A stretch of DNA of 64,000 bases from Conyzicola nivalis_A (GTDB taxonomy: Bacteria > Actinomycetota > Actinomycetes > Actinomycetales > Microbacteriaceae): the NCBI RefSeq assembly GCF_040548875.1, contig NZ_JBEPSJ010000001.1, positions 930,001 to 994,000 of the forward strand, in the 5' to 3' direction. Positions within the stretch are counted from its first letter, which is position 1. The number at the start of each line of letters is the position of its first letter. Positions 15,502-24,478 of this stretch are shown piece after piece. The notes beneath the pieces are model-generated. The model was not told the origin of the DNA. It was given only the letters and a program-made list of their open reading frames with translations, and ran no database searches. A program made the position numbers and the translations under genes.

Positions 15502-16404
15502 ATGGCCGTCGAGATCGACACAGCACCCCAGTTCGCCGAATACGCGCACCCCGAGCGGCTCGTCAGCGGCGACTGGGTCGAGGCCCACCTGCACACGCCG
15601 GGCGTGGTGATCGTCGAGTCCGACGAAGACGTGCTGCTGTACGAGACAGGCCACATCGAGGGCGCGGTCAAGATCGACTGGCACACCGACCTCAACGATC
15701 CCGTGGAACGCGACTACATCGACGGCGCAGCATTCGCCGCACTGCTGGGGTCGAAGGGCATCACCCGCGACACCACGGTCGTGCTGTACGGCGACAAGAA
15801 CAACTGGTGGGCGGCCTACACGCTGTGGGTGTTCACCCTCTTCGGGCACAGCGATGTGCGGCTGCTTGACGGCGGCCGCGCCAAGTGGGAGGCCGACGGC
15901 CGCCCGTTCACGACCGCGCCGGAGTCCGCCGAGACGGTGGACTACCCCGTAGTGGAGCGCGACGACGCACCCATCCGCGCGTTCAAGGACGACGTGCTCG
16001 CCCACTTCGGCAACCCCCTCATCGACGTGCGTTCCCCCGAGGAGTTCAGCGGCGACCGCACCACCGCCCCCGCGTACCCGGAGGAGGGCGCGCTTCGCGC
16101 CGGCCACATCCCGAGCGCTCAGAACGTGCCGTGGGGAAAGGCGGCCGCCGAGGACGGCACGTTCCGCCCCGTCGGCGAGCTCAACGCCCTGTACCGCGAC
16201 GGCGCCGGTCTCGCCGACGGTGACAGCGTGATCGCGTACTGCCGGATCGGCGAACGATCGAGCCACACCTGGTTCGTGCTCACCCACCTTCTCGGTTTCG
16301 AGGGCGTACGCAACTACGACGGCTCCTGGACCGAGTGGGGCAGCGCCGTCCGCGTGCCGATCGCGAAGGGCTCTGAGCCGGGCGCCGTTCCCGTGGCGCG
16401 GTAG
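15502..16404 (+). CDS. Thiosulfate sulfurtransferase (SseA/CysA-like, double rhodanese)
   Basis: This is a tandem rhodanese-domain sulfurtransferase of 300 residues. It moves sulfane sulfur from thiosulfate or mercaptopyruvate to an acceptor. The inactive N-terminal rhodanese domain spans about 20-140. The active C-terminal domain carries Cys247 in AYCRIGERSSHTW, the loop type of the actinobacterial CysA2/SseA group. The start ATG at 15502 has a GGAGG site 5 bp upstream. sufE follows 9 bp downstream, so the two probably act together in sulfur trafficking or Fe-S assembly. Confidence 0.92.
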   Translation: MAVEIDTAPQFAEYAHPERLVSGDWVEAHLHTPGVVIVESDEDVLLYETGHIEGAVKIDWHTDLNDPVERDYIDGAAFAALLGSKGITRDTTVVLYGDKNNWWAAYTLWVFTLFGHSDVRLLDGGRAKWEADGRPFTTAPESAETVDYPVVERDDAPIRAFKDDVLAHFGNPLIDVRSPEEFSGDRTTAPAYPEEGALRAGHIPSAQNVPWGKAAAEDGTFRPVGELNALYRDGAGLADGDSVIAYCRIGERSSHTWFVLTHLLGFEGVRNYDGSWTEWGSAVRVPIAKGSEPGAVPVAR

Positions 16405-16413
16405 ATTTAACGG

Positions 16414-16851
16414 ATGAACGACACGCTTCCCGAGGCGCTCGAAGAGATCAAGACCGACTTCCGCGAGCTCGGCCTCAAAGACCGCCTACAGCTGCTCCTC
16501 GAGTTCTCCAACGAGCTGCCGGCGTTACCCGCACACTATGCGGAGCATCCCGACCTGCTCGAGCGCGTCGAGGAGTGCCAGTCGCCCGTGTTCATCTTCG
16601 TCGACGTCGACGGTGACCGCCTGGTGACCCTCTACGCCACCGCACCGCCGGAGTCGCCGACGACGCGGGGCTTCGCGTCGATCCTCGTGCAGGGGCTCGC
16701 GGGCCTCACTGTCGAGCAGGTGCTGGCCGTCCCCGACGACTACCCCTCCGACCTCGGGCTCACCGAGGCCGTCAGCCCGCTGCGCATCCGCGGCATGACG
16801 GCGATGCTCGGCCGAATCAAGCGTCAGATCCGGGACCGAGTCGCGGCCTAG
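16414..16851 (+). CDS. sufE: SufE family sulfur acceptor
   Basis: SufE accepts persulfide sulfur, normally from a cysteine desulfurase, and stimulates Fe-S cluster assembly. The 145-residue protein has the conserved acceptor Cys55 in VEECQSPV and the C-terminal family segment SPLRIRGMTAML. The gene follows the rhodanese gene by 9 bp, a pairing common in actinobacteria. Its stop codon overlaps the stop of the convergent hydrolase gene (CTAG shared at 16848-16851). Confidence 0.93.
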   Translation: MNDTLPEALEEIKTDFRELGLKDRLQLLLEFSNELPALPAHYAEHPDLLERVEECQSPVFIFVDVDGDRLVTLYATAPPESPTTRGFASILVQGLAGLTVEQVLAVPDDYPSDLGLTEAVSPLRIRGMTAMLGRIKRQIRDRVAA

Positions 16852-18071
16852 CCTTTCGCCGCGGCGGCCGGACGGGGCAGGACGGCGAGCCACGCAGCGA
16901 TGTCGACGGTCCACCGGGCGGCGTCGTAGTTCCACAGCTTGGTGTGCCGGGCAACGCTGAAGGCGTCGAAGGTCACGATGTCGGGCCGCGCCTCGGCGAG
17001 GGCGTGCGACGAGGTGGATGGTACGTAGCCGTCGTCGTCGCTGTGCATCAGCAGCACCGGCCAGACCAGCTCGTCGGCACGGGCGACGAAGTCGAGCCGG
17101 GACAGGTTGATCGACTCCGACTGGCCGGTGAGCCTCTTTCCCCAGGTGTTCCCGATGACAGCGAGCACCGCCCTGCTCGCCGCGGCCGGCAGCCGCATCT
17201 CGGAACCCTGGAAGCCCAGCACACTCGCCCAGTCGATCACGGGCGAGTCGAGCACGATCCCACTGATGTATCGGGCGTTCGCGGAACGGGTCGCTGCCTG
17301 CAGCACGATCGCGCCGCCCATCGACCATCCCATCAGCACGATCCTGCGGGCACCGGCCGCGATCGCGTAGCCGATCGCCGCGTCGACGTCCTTCCATTCG
17401 GAGTCGCCGAGCGAGTACCGGCCGTCGGCGCTCCGCGGGGCGTCCACGTCGTTGCGGTACGAGACCAGCAACGACGTGTAGCCCGCCTCGCGGAAGACCG
17501 GCACGGCCCGCAGCGTCTCGATGCGGCTCGCGGCACGACCGTGCACGGAGATGACCCAGTTCTCGCCGGGGTCGTCGGCCGGGATGAGCCAGGCGAGGGC
17601 GGTCCCCAGCTCCGTCTTCACCTCGACGTTCTCGAACGGGTAGCCGAGCTCGCCGGGAGTGAGATAGAACCAGCCGGTGAGCCGCGCCTTGGCGCCGGCC
17701 CCGAGCACCCCGAACTCCACCGAGAGGAGTTCGCGGGTGACCACGGTCGCCGTGGCCGAGAGGATGTCGCCGACGCGGGCGTATCCGTCGCCCTGGTCGA
17801 ACCACAGTCCGTAGCGGCCGGGCAGGAGCGAGTCCTTGGTCGCGGTGAGGGCGATGGTCGACTCGGCGACGGCGATCACCGTGATGTCCTCCTCGCGCGC
17901 TGTCGGCGGGGTGACGACCTTGCGCGCGACCCGCACCGTCAGCGCGGCGGCGGCCAGAGAGGCGAGCGCGGCAGCGCCGACGACCCCCATCGCGGCTGCC
18001 CCCACGATACGACCGGCGATCGAGTCGGGCTGCTGTGACGTGGCGATGGAAAGCTCCTGTCGTTTGCTCAC
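16848..18071 (-). CDS. Membrane-anchored alpha/beta hydrolase
   Basis: This protein of about 407 residues has an N-terminal membrane anchor (about 21-46, Ala/Gly/Val rich) and a C-terminal alpha/beta-hydrolase domain. The nucleophile elbow GWSMGG places Ser250. The likely acid is in MHSDDDGYVP and the base His in ARHTKLWN. The oxyanion region WVISVHGRA is present. The middle part (about 55-150) is beta-rich and unassigned. The substrate is unknown; esterase or peptidase activity is possible. I used the GTG at 18071; an upstream TTG at 18110 is possible. The gene is divergent from DUF3000. Confidence 0.75.
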   Translation of the reverse strand: MSKRQELSIATSQQPDSIAGRIVGAAAMGVVGAAALASLAAAALTVRVARKVVTPPTAREEDITVIAVAESTIALTATKDSLLPGRYGLWFDQGDGYARVGDILSATATVVTRELLSVEFGVLGAGAKARLTGWFYLTPGELGYPFENVEVKTELGTALAWLIPADDPGENWVISVHGRAASRIETLRAVPVFREAGYTSLLVSYRNDVDAPRSADGRYSLGDSEWKDVDAAIGYAIAAGARRIVLMGWSMGGAIVLQAATRSANARYISGIVLDSPVIDWASVLGFQGSEMRLPAAASRAVLAVIGNTWGKRLTGQSESINLSRLDFVARADELVWPVLLMHSDDDGYVPSTSSHALAEARPDIVTFDAFSVARHTKLWNYDAARWTVDIAAWLAVLPRPAAAAKG

Positions 18072-18114
18072 CGCGGCGGCGGCGTGCCTCAATCCTAAAA
18101 ATACCAACAAAGCC

Positions 18115-18120
18115 TAGTCT
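18115..18120 (+). promoter_or_regulatory. Candidate -10 element for leaderless DUF3000 transcription
   Basis: TAGTCT ends 7 bp before the GTG start at 18127. No clear -35 was seen. Confidence 0.3.
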
Positions 18121-18126
18121 TCAGGG

Positions 18127-18723
18127 GTGCCCGACACACTCTCAGGAACACCGGTCCCGGCGCCCTTCGCGGCAGCCCTCGACGCAGTACGACGCGCGCA
18201 GACGCGCGCCGAACTCGTCGTCACCGAGATCCCCGCGCCCGCAGGCCTCGCCCCCTGGTCCATCGCCCTCGCGGCCGACGTGCGTCCCGCGCATCACGCC
18301 ACCGACTCCGACTACGGAACCGGACGCTTCGTGCTGCTCTACGACCCCTCCGCTCCCGAGGCCTGGGGCGGAGAGTTCCGGGTGGTCTGCTTCGCGCAGG
18401 CCCCGCTCGAGACCGACATCGGCCTCGACCCGTTTCTCGCGAGTGTGACCTGGTCGTGGCTCGTCGACGCCTTGGACTCCCGAGGCGCTCGCTACGACTC
18501 GGCTTCCGGCACCGCGACCCGCATCCTCAGCACGGGATTCGGCGAACTCGCCGAACAGGGCGAGGGCGCCCAGATCGAGCTCCGGGCGTCGTGGACGCCC
18601 CTCGACCACGATGTGACGTCACATGTGGAAGGCTGGAGCGAACTATTGTGCATGCTGGCCGGTTTCCCGCCGACAGCCGAAGGAGTGAGCGTGTTGTCAA
18701 CTCGTCGAGCGTCGCGTGAGTAG
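18127..18723 (+). CDS. DUF3000 family protein
   Basis: This 198-residue protein belongs to the actinobacterial DUF3000 family of unknown function, recognised by its content and its constant position before RNase D. Visible conserved elements are the FAAALDAVRRAQTRAEL start, the GRFVLLYDPSAPEAWGGEFR core and the SWTPLDHDVTSHVEGW region near the C-terminus. It starts with GTG and overlaps the rnd start by 8 bp, so the two are translationally coupled. A role with RNase D in RNA processing is an inference from synteny only. Confidence 0.85.
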   Translation: MPDTLSGTPVPAPFAAALDAVRRAQTRAELVVTEIPAPAGLAPWSIALAADVRPAHHATDSDYGTGRFVLLYDPSAPEAWGGEFRVVCFAQAPLETDIGLDPFLASVTWSWLVDALDSRGARYDSASGTATRILSTGFGELAEQGEGAQIELRASWTPLDHDVTSHVEGWSELLCMLAGFPPTAEGVSVLSTRRASRE

Positions 18724-19981
18724 CGACACCCACAACGCCGCCCCGCCCACGCCGGAATCGACAGAGGCCGCCGTACAGGCGCCGCACACGATCGTGCACG
18801 TCATCGCGACCCGCGAGGAGTACCTCGCCGCAGTCGACGCGATCGCCGCCGGCCACGGCCCCATCGCCATCGACGCGGAGCGCGCCAGCGGCTACCGCTA
18901 CTCGCAGCGCGCCTACCTCATCCAGATCTACCGCCGCGGCGCGGGCACCTTCCTCTTCGATCCCCCGCCCATCGGCGACTTCTCCGAGCTCAACGACGCG
19001 ATCAAAGACGAGGAGTGGATCCTCCACGCCGCCAGCCAAGACCTCACCTGCCTGCGCGAGATCGGCCTGAACCCCACCCGTATCTACGACACCGAGCTCG
19101 CCGCCCGACTGGCCGGCCTGCCGCGGGTCGGTCTGGGCACGGTGGTCGAGGAACTCCTCGGCATCCACCTAGCCAAAGAGCACTCGGCGGCCGACTGGTC
19201 GACCCGCCCGCTCCCCCAGGCCTGGCTCGTCTACGCCGCACTCGACGTCGAGCTGCTCGTCGACCTGCGCGAGAAAATGGGCGAACTGCTCGAGGCCGAC
19301 GGCAAGACCTTCATCGCCGACCAGGAGTTCGCCTCCGTCGCGCTGCGCGACTTCACTATCGTGCGGGTCGAGCCATGGCGACGCCTCAGCGGTCTCGCGT
19401 CGATCCGCGGCCAGCGCGGTCTCGCCGTCGCCCGCGAACTCTGGGAGGCCCGCGACGACTACGCCCGCGAGATCGACACCGCGCCCGGTCGTCTGGTTCC
19501 GGATGCGGCCCTGACCGCCGCGGCCAAGGCACTTCCCGCGAGCAAGAAAGACCTCTCCGCCATCAAAGAGTTCACGGGCCGGGCAAGCCGCTCGCAGCTC
19601 GACCGCTGGTGGGCGGCGATCGAACGCGGCATGGCGACGACCGACCTTCCGGCCGCGCGTGCCCCCGGCGAGTCCATTCCCGCGCCCCGTATCTGGAGTG
19701 ACCGCAACCCGGAGGCCGACAAGCGCCTCAAGGCCGCGAGAGCCGCATTGACCGAGCTCAGCGAGTTCTTCCACATCCCGCTCGAGAACCTGCTCACCCC
19801 GGATTCCCTGCGCCGGTTGGCCTGGGCGCCGCCCGAGCCGCTCGCCCTCGACACCGTCGCGAGAGCCCTCGCCGAGTACGGCGCACGGCCGTGGCAGGTT
19901 GACGCAACCGCACAGAAGATCGTGGATGCCTTTGTCGAAGCCAGCCAAACAACCGTGCAGGGCGACGAACCCGCTTCGTAG
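18716..19981 (+). CDS. rnd: Ribonuclease D family 3'-5' exonuclease with HRDC domain
   Basis: This 421-residue DEDD-family exonuclease probably trims tRNA or other RNA 3' ends. The DEDD residues are visible: AIDAERA near 51-57 (Exo I), the ILHAASQDLTCL segment near 101-112 (Exo II), and YAALDVELLVDLR near 171-183 (Exo III). An HRDC domain follows at about 210-290, then a C-terminal extension. It starts with GTG inside the end of DUF3000. Confidence 0.92.
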   Translation: MSSDTHNAAPPTPESTEAAVQAPHTIVHVIATREEYLAAVDAIAAGHGPIAIDAERASGYRYSQRAYLIQIYRRGAGTFLFDPPPIGDFSELNDAIKDEEWILHAASQDLTCLREIGLNPTRIYDTELAARLAGLPRVGLGTVVEELLGIHLAKEHSAADWSTRPLPQAWLVYAALDVELLVDLREKMGELLEADGKTFIADQEFASVALRDFTIVRVEPWRRLSGLASIRGQRGLAVARELWEARDDYAREIDTAPGRLVPDAALTAAAKALPASKKDLSAIKEFTGRASRSQLDRWWAAIERGMATTDLPAARAPGESIPAPRIWSDRNPEADKRLKAARAALTELSEFFHIPLENLLTPDSLRRLAWAPPEPLALDTVARALAEYGARPWQVDATAQKIVDAFVEASQTTVQGDEPAS

Positions 19982-20054
19982 AAACAATCAACGGATTCTC
20001 CGGCTAAAAACGGCCACCGTAGTATCGACAACACGCTCAAGTGTTGGAGGCAAA

Positions 20055-21260
20055 GTGGCCGAGAGAACTGAAGTCGTGTTCGTCGACGGGGTCCGTACCC
20101 CGTTCGGTCGAGCAGGCGAAAAGGGAATGTACTGGCAGACCCGTGCAGACGACCTCGTGGTGAAAGCCATGATCGGACTCATGGAGAGAAACGCCAGTCT
20201 TCCCCCGGAACGCGTCGACGACGTCGCGATCGCCGCGACGACGCAGACCGGCGATCAGGGCCTCACCCTCGGACGTACGGCCGCCCTGCTGGCCGGCCTG
20301 CCGAAGTCGGTTCCCGGCTACGCGATCGACCGTATGTGCGCCGGCGCTATGACCTCCGTCACGACGATCGCCGGAGCGATCGCGTTCGGCGCCTACGACG
20401 TGGGCATCGCCGGCGGCGTGGAGCACATGGGCCGCCACCCGATGGGCTTCGACGCCGACCCGAACCCGCGGTTTATGTCGGAGAAGCTCGTGAGCGCAGA
20501 CGCGCTGAACATGGGCAACACCGCCGAACGCATCCACGACCGGTTCCCGCAGCTCACCAAGGAGCGGTCTGACCGCTACGCCATGCGCAGTCAGCAGAAG
20601 GCCTACGCCGCCTACGAGAACGGCAAGCTGCAGCCCGACCTGATCCCCGTCGCCACGCGCAACGAGACCGGCTGGGGGCTCGCCACCCGCGACGAGGCCC
20701 TGCGCCCCGAGACCACCATGGAGGGGCTCGCCGCCCTCAAGACGCCGTTCCGTCCGCACGGCCGCGTCACGGCCGGCAACTCCTCCGGGCTCAACGACGG
20801 CGCAACCGCGAGCATTCTCGCCAGCGCCGACGCGGCCAAGGAGCTGGGTCTCACTACGAAGATGCGCATGGTGAGCTTCGCGTTCGCCGGTGTCGAGCCG
20901 GAGATCATGGGCATCGGCCCCGTCCCGTCGACCGAGAAGGCGCTGCGCAAGGCCGGCCTGACCATCGACGACATCGGGCTCTTCGAACTGAACGAGGCGT
21001 TCGCCGTGCAGGTGCTGTCGCTGCTCGACCACTTCGGCATCGACGATGAAGATCCGCGCGTGAACCAGTGGGGTGGCGCGATCGCGATCGGTCATCCCCT
21101 CGCGTCATCCGGAGTCCGCCTCATGATTCAGCTCGCCGCACAGTTCGCCGAGCGTCCCGACGTGCAGTACGGCCTCACCGCCATGTGCGTGGGCCTCGGC
21201 CAGGGCGGTTCGGTCATCTGGGAGAACCCGCACTACACGGGTAAGAAGGGCAAGAAGTAA
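20055..21260 (+). CDS. fadA: Acetyl-CoA C-acyltransferase (3-ketoacyl-CoA thiolase)
   Basis: This thiolase cleaves 3-ketoacyl-CoA in the last step of beta-oxidation. The 401-residue protein has the nucleophile Cys95 in DRMCAGAM, His347 in AIGHPLASSG and Cys378 in MCVGLGQGG. The NEAF motif (ELNEAFAVQ) is also present. The GTG start at 20055 has GGAGG 4 bp upstream; the frame stays open upstream into rnd, but that part is not thiolase-like. The stop overlaps the fadB start as TAATG, so alpha and beta subunits of the trifunctional complex are coupled. Confidence 0.95.
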   Translation: MAERTEVVFVDGVRTPFGRAGEKGMYWQTRADDLVVKAMIGLMERNASLPPERVDDVAIAATTQTGDQGLTLGRTAALLAGLPKSVPGYAIDRMCAGAMTSVTTIAGAIAFGAYDVGIAGGVEHMGRHPMGFDADPNPRFMSEKLVSADALNMGNTAERIHDRFPQLTKERSDRYAMRSQQKAYAAYENGKLQPDLIPVATRNETGWGLATRDEALRPETTMEGLAALKTPFRPHGRVTAGNSSGLNDGATASILASADAAKELGLTTKMRMVSFAFAGVEPEIMGIGPVPSTEKALRKAGLTIDDIGLFELNEAFAVQVLSLLDHFGIDDEDPRVNQWGGAIAIGHPLASSGVRLMIQLAAQFAERPDVQYGLTAMCVGLGQGGSVIWENPHYTGKKGKK

Positions 21261-23398
21261 TGGCTTACGACTTCACCGCGAGCGACTTCGACGAGCTCGC
21301 ATCGTTCTCGAGCGACGAGGTCGTCACGCACTCCTTCGTGCGCGACGTGCCCATCTCCGGCGGCAAGACCCTGGCCCTCGTCACGCTCGACAACGGTCGC
21401 GACCACACCCGCCCGAACACGCTCGGGCCGGTGACTCTGCTCGAGTTCGCCGCTGTGCTCGACGAGCAGAAGGCCCGGGCCGCTCGTGGCGAGATCGCCG
21501 GCCTCGCCGTCACCGGCAAGCCGTTCATCTTCGCCGCCGGTGCCGACCTGTCGAAGGTCAGCGACGTTCCGAGCCGCGCCATCGCGAAGCAGCTCGCACA
21601 GCTCGGGCACTGGTCCCTCGGCAAGCTGAGCGAGCTCGGGGTGCCCTCGTTCGTGTTCATCAACGGGCTCGCGCTCGGCGGGGGCGTCGAGATTCCCCTC
21701 AACGCCGACTACCGCACGATCGACCGTTCGGTGCCCGCGCTCGCGCTTCCCGAGGTCTTCCTCGGCATGATCCCCGGCTGGGGCGGCTCCTGGCTGCTGC
21801 CGAACCTGATCGGCATCGAGAACGCGCTCAAGGTCGTCATCGAGAACCCGCTGAAGAACAACCGGATGCTCAAGGGCCAGGAGGCCTTCGACCTCGGTAT
21901 GGCCGACGCGATCTTCAACCCCGCGACGTTCCTCGAAGACTCGATCCGCTGGGCCGACGGCGTCATCGCCGGCTCGATCAAGGTCAAGCGCCCCAACCAG
22001 CCGGGCAAGATCGAACGCACGGTGAAGTGGCCCATCGCCATCGACATGGCCGAGAAGATGCTCACGAGCCGCATCGGCCGGGTCGCCGACTCGCCGTACC
22101 GCGCCCTCGAGCTGCTCCGGGCCGCGGCGAAGACCGACAAACACGCAGGCTTCGTCGCCGAAGACGACGCTCTCGCCGACCTCGTCGCCGGCGACCAGTT
22201 CCGCGCCAGCATCTACGCGTTCAACCTCGTGCAGAAGCGGGCGAAACGGCCGGCAGGAGCGCCGGACAAGGCCATCGCGCGCAAAGTGACGAAGGTCGGA
22301 ATCATCGGTGCCGGGCTCATGGCCAGCCAGTTCGCGCTGTTGTTCGTGCGTCGGCTCCAGGTGCCGGTCGTCATCACCGACCTCGACCAGGGTCGCGTCG
22401 ACAAGGGAGTCGCCGGCATCCGCGCCGAGATCGACGCGCTGCTCGGCAAGGGCCGCATCTCGCGGGACGAGTCGAACCGGCTCAAGGCGCTCGTCACGGG
22501 AACGACCGACAAGGCCGACTTCGCCGACTGCGACTGGGTGATCGAGGCGATCTTCGAAGAACTCGCGGCCAAGCAGGACGTCTTCGCCGAGATCGAGAAG
22601 TACGTGACGGCCGAGACGGTGCTGGCGACCAACACCTCCTCGCTCTCGGTCGAGCAGATCGGTGCGAAGCTCGCGAACCCGGAGCGACTCGTCGGCTTCC
22701 ACTTCTTCAACCCGGTGGCCGTGATGCCCCTCATCGAGGTGGTGAACACGCCGAAGACGAACGACGAGACCCTGTCGACCGCCATGGTCACGGCGGCGAA
22801 GCTTCGCAAGAACGCCGTCATCACGAAGGACACCCCCGGCTTCGTCGTCAACCGCATCCTCGCCAAGGTCCTCGGCGAGGCCATGCACGCCGTCGACACC
22901 GGCACCCCGTTCGAGGTCGTCGAGCAGTCGACGAAACCGTTCGGCCTGCCGATGACGCCGTTCGAGCTGCTCGAGCTGGTGGGCCTCAAGGTCGGCGCGC
23001 ACGTGCTCGACACCCATCACGCCGCGTTCCCCGACCGGTTCTTCGACAGCGCGAACCTGCACAGGCTCGCCGAGCTGGGGCACATCTTCGAGCGCGACTC
23101 CAAGGGCAAGATCAAGGGCGTCGACAAGAAGGCGCTCGAGATCGTCAAGGGCGGCACGACGCCGATGACGGCCGAGCAGCTGCGACTGCGCATCGAAGAC
23201 GGCCTGGCCGACGAGATCCACCGCATGCTCGAGGACGAGGTCGTCGAGGCCGCGGAGGACATCGACCTCTGCCTGATCCTCGGGGCGGGCTACCCGTTCC
23301 AGATGGGCGGTGCGACCCCGTACCTCGACCGCGTCGGCGCGTCGGAGCGCGCCTTCGGGGGCACGTTCCACACCCCGCCGATCCGCGGCAACGCGTAG
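21260..23398 (+). CDS. fadB: Fatty-acid oxidation multifunctional protein (enoyl-CoA hydratase / 3-hydroxyacyl-CoA dehydrogenase)
   Basis: This 712-residue fusion carries out hydration and dehydrogenation in beta-oxidation. The N-terminal crotonase domain (about 1-300) has the oxyanion loops AGADLSKVSD and LALGGGVEIPLNADYR. The NAD-binding Rossmann fold begins at KVGIIGAGLMASQ (about 344-356), and the dehydrogenase catalytic segment HFFNPVAVMPLIEVV is present. Two C-terminal HAD domains follow, with TKPFGLPMTPFELLELVGL. It forms a two-gene operon with fadA. Confidence 0.95.
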   Translation: MAYDFTASDFDELASFSSDEVVTHSFVRDVPISGGKTLALVTLDNGRDHTRPNTLGPVTLLEFAAVLDEQKARAARGEIAGLAVTGKPFIFAAGADLSKVSDVPSRAIAKQLAQLGHWSLGKLSELGVPSFVFINGLALGGGVEIPLNADYRTIDRSVPALALPEVFLGMIPGWGGSWLLPNLIGIENALKVVIENPLKNNRMLKGQEAFDLGMADAIFNPATFLEDSIRWADGVIAGSIKVKRPNQPGKIERTVKWPIAIDMAEKMLTSRIGRVADSPYRALELLRAAAKTDKHAGFVAEDDALADLVAGDQFRASIYAFNLVQKRAKRPAGAPDKAIARKVTKVGIIGAGLMASQFALLFVRRLQVPVVITDLDQGRVDKGVAGIRAEIDALLGKGRISRDESNRLKALVTGTTDKADFADCDWVIEAIFEELAAKQDVFAEIEKYVTAETVLATNTSSLSVEQIGAKLANPERLVGFHFFNPVAVMPLIEVVNTPKTNDETLSTAMVTAAKLRKNAVITKDTPGFVVNRILAKVLGEAMHAVDTGTPFEVVEQSTKPFGLPMTPFELLELVGLKVGAHVLDTHHAAFPDRFFDSANLHRLAELGHIFERDSKGKIKGVDKKALEIVKGGTTPMTAEQLRLRIEDGLADEIHRMLEDEVVEAAEDIDLCLILGAGYPFQMGGATPYLDRVGASERAFGGTFHTPPIRGNA

Positions 23399-23410
23399 TC
23401 CGACTTGCCG

Positions 23411-23489
23411 CCGGTCGAGTAGGCCGCCCGCGGCCGTATCGAAACCCTCGCGGGCCTCGATACGGTCGCTGCGCGACCTGCTCGATCGG
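23411..23489. repeat. Palindromic intergenic repeat, probable bidirectional terminator
   Basis: Imperfect inverted arms lie at about 23411-23446 and 23452-23489 (ggtcgagtagg..cgtatcgaaacc against gcctcgatacgg..cctgctcgatc). They form a long stem between the convergent fadB and aldo/keto reductase genes. This ggtcgagtag/ctactcgacc type is a repeat family seen in many Microbacteriaceae genomes. Confidence 0.7.
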
Positions 23490-23500
23490 CTGAGCGGTCT

Positions 23501-24478
23501 CTAGCGGTTCAGCGGCGTCATGTCGGCGTAGCGGTCCCCCACCGGGGCGCTGAGTCCGTCGAGCGTGGCCAGCTGAGCGGGGCTGAGCTCGATGGCGTCG
23601 GCGGCCACGTTCTCCTCGAGGTACGAGACACGCTTGGTGCCGGGGATCGGCGCTATGTCGTCGCCCTGGGCGAGCAGCCACGCGAGCGCCACCTGGCCGG
23701 GCTTCGCCCCGATCTCGTTGGCGACCGCATCCACCTGTTCCACGATGCGGATGTTCGCTTCCAGGTTTTCTCCCTCGAAACGCGGGTTCTGGCGGCGGAA
23801 GTCGCTCTCGTCGAGCTGGTCGACCGAGCGGATCGTGCCGGTGAGGAAACCCCGCCCGAGCGGCGAGTACGGCACGAAGCCGATTCCGAGCTCGCGCACG
23901 ACGGGCAGGATCTCGGCCTCCGGGTCGCGCGACCAGAGCGAGTACTCGGTCTGCAGGGCGGTGACGGGGTGCACGGCGTGCGCCCGGCGGATGGTGGCCG
24001 GGGCCGCCTCCGACAGACCGTAGTGACGCAGCTTGCCCTCCCGGATGAGCTCCGCCAGGGCGCCGACGGTGTCCTCGACGGGGGTGCCGGGGTCCATGCG
24101 GTGCTGGTAGTAGATGTCGATGTAGTCGGTTCCGAGCCGGCGCAGCGATCCCTCGATCGACAGGCGCACGTTCTCGGGGCTGCCGTCGAGGCCGCGCTCG
24201 TCGTTGCCGCGGTGCAGGATCGTGCCGAACTTGGTGGCGATCACCGCCTCGTCACGGCGTCCGGCCAGCGCGCGTCCCAGCAGCTCCTCGTTCGTGTACG
24301 GGCCGTAGATCTCGGCGGTGTCGAGCAGCGTCACTCCGAGCTCGAGGGCCCGGTGGATGGTGCGGATCGAACCCGCGTCGTCGGTGCTGTTGCCCGTGTA
24401 GAACGCGCTCATCCCCATCAGCCCCAGGCCGATGCGCCCGATCTGCGGTCCGTCGGTGCCCAGTGTGATCTTCTTCAT
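23501..24478 (-). CDS. Aldo/keto reductase
   Basis: This NADPH-dependent oxidoreductase of the aldo/keto reductase superfamily (AKR13-like) has 325 residues. The catalytic tetrad is Asp53, Tyr58, Lys83 and His126 (LLDTAEIYG, ATKFG, YYQHRMDP). The cofactor-binding C-terminus contains PIPGTKRVSYLEEN. The substrate is unknown. The start overlaps the stop of the upstream merR-type gene by 4 bp (ATGA), so the two form a coupled operon. The regulator probably senses the substrate or an electrophile and controls both genes. Confidence 0.93.
   Translation of the reverse strand: MKKITLGTDGPQIGRIGLGLMGMSAFYTGNSTDDAGSIRTIHRALELGVTLLDTAEIYGPYTNEELLGRALAGRRDEAVIATKFGTILHRGNDERGLDGSPENVRLSIEGSLRRLGTDYIDIYYQHRMDPGTPVEDTVGALAELIREGKLRHYGLSEAAPATIRRAHAVHPVTALQTEYSLWSRDPEAEILPVVRELGIGFVPYSPLGRGFLTGTIRSVDQLDESDFRRQNPRFEGENLEANIRIVEQVDAVANEIGAKPGQVALAWLLAQGDDIAPIPGTKRVSYLEENVAADAIELSPAQLATLDGLSAPVGDRYADMTPLNR

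Noticed and set aside
19899..20054. Upstream extension of the thiolase frame into rnd
   Set aside because: The GGAGG site and the thiolase-type start VAERTEVVFVDG fix the start at 20055.
23399..23500. Small open frame in the fadB-AKR gap
   Set aside because: The sequence is explained by a palindromic repeat; no start signal or domain is present.
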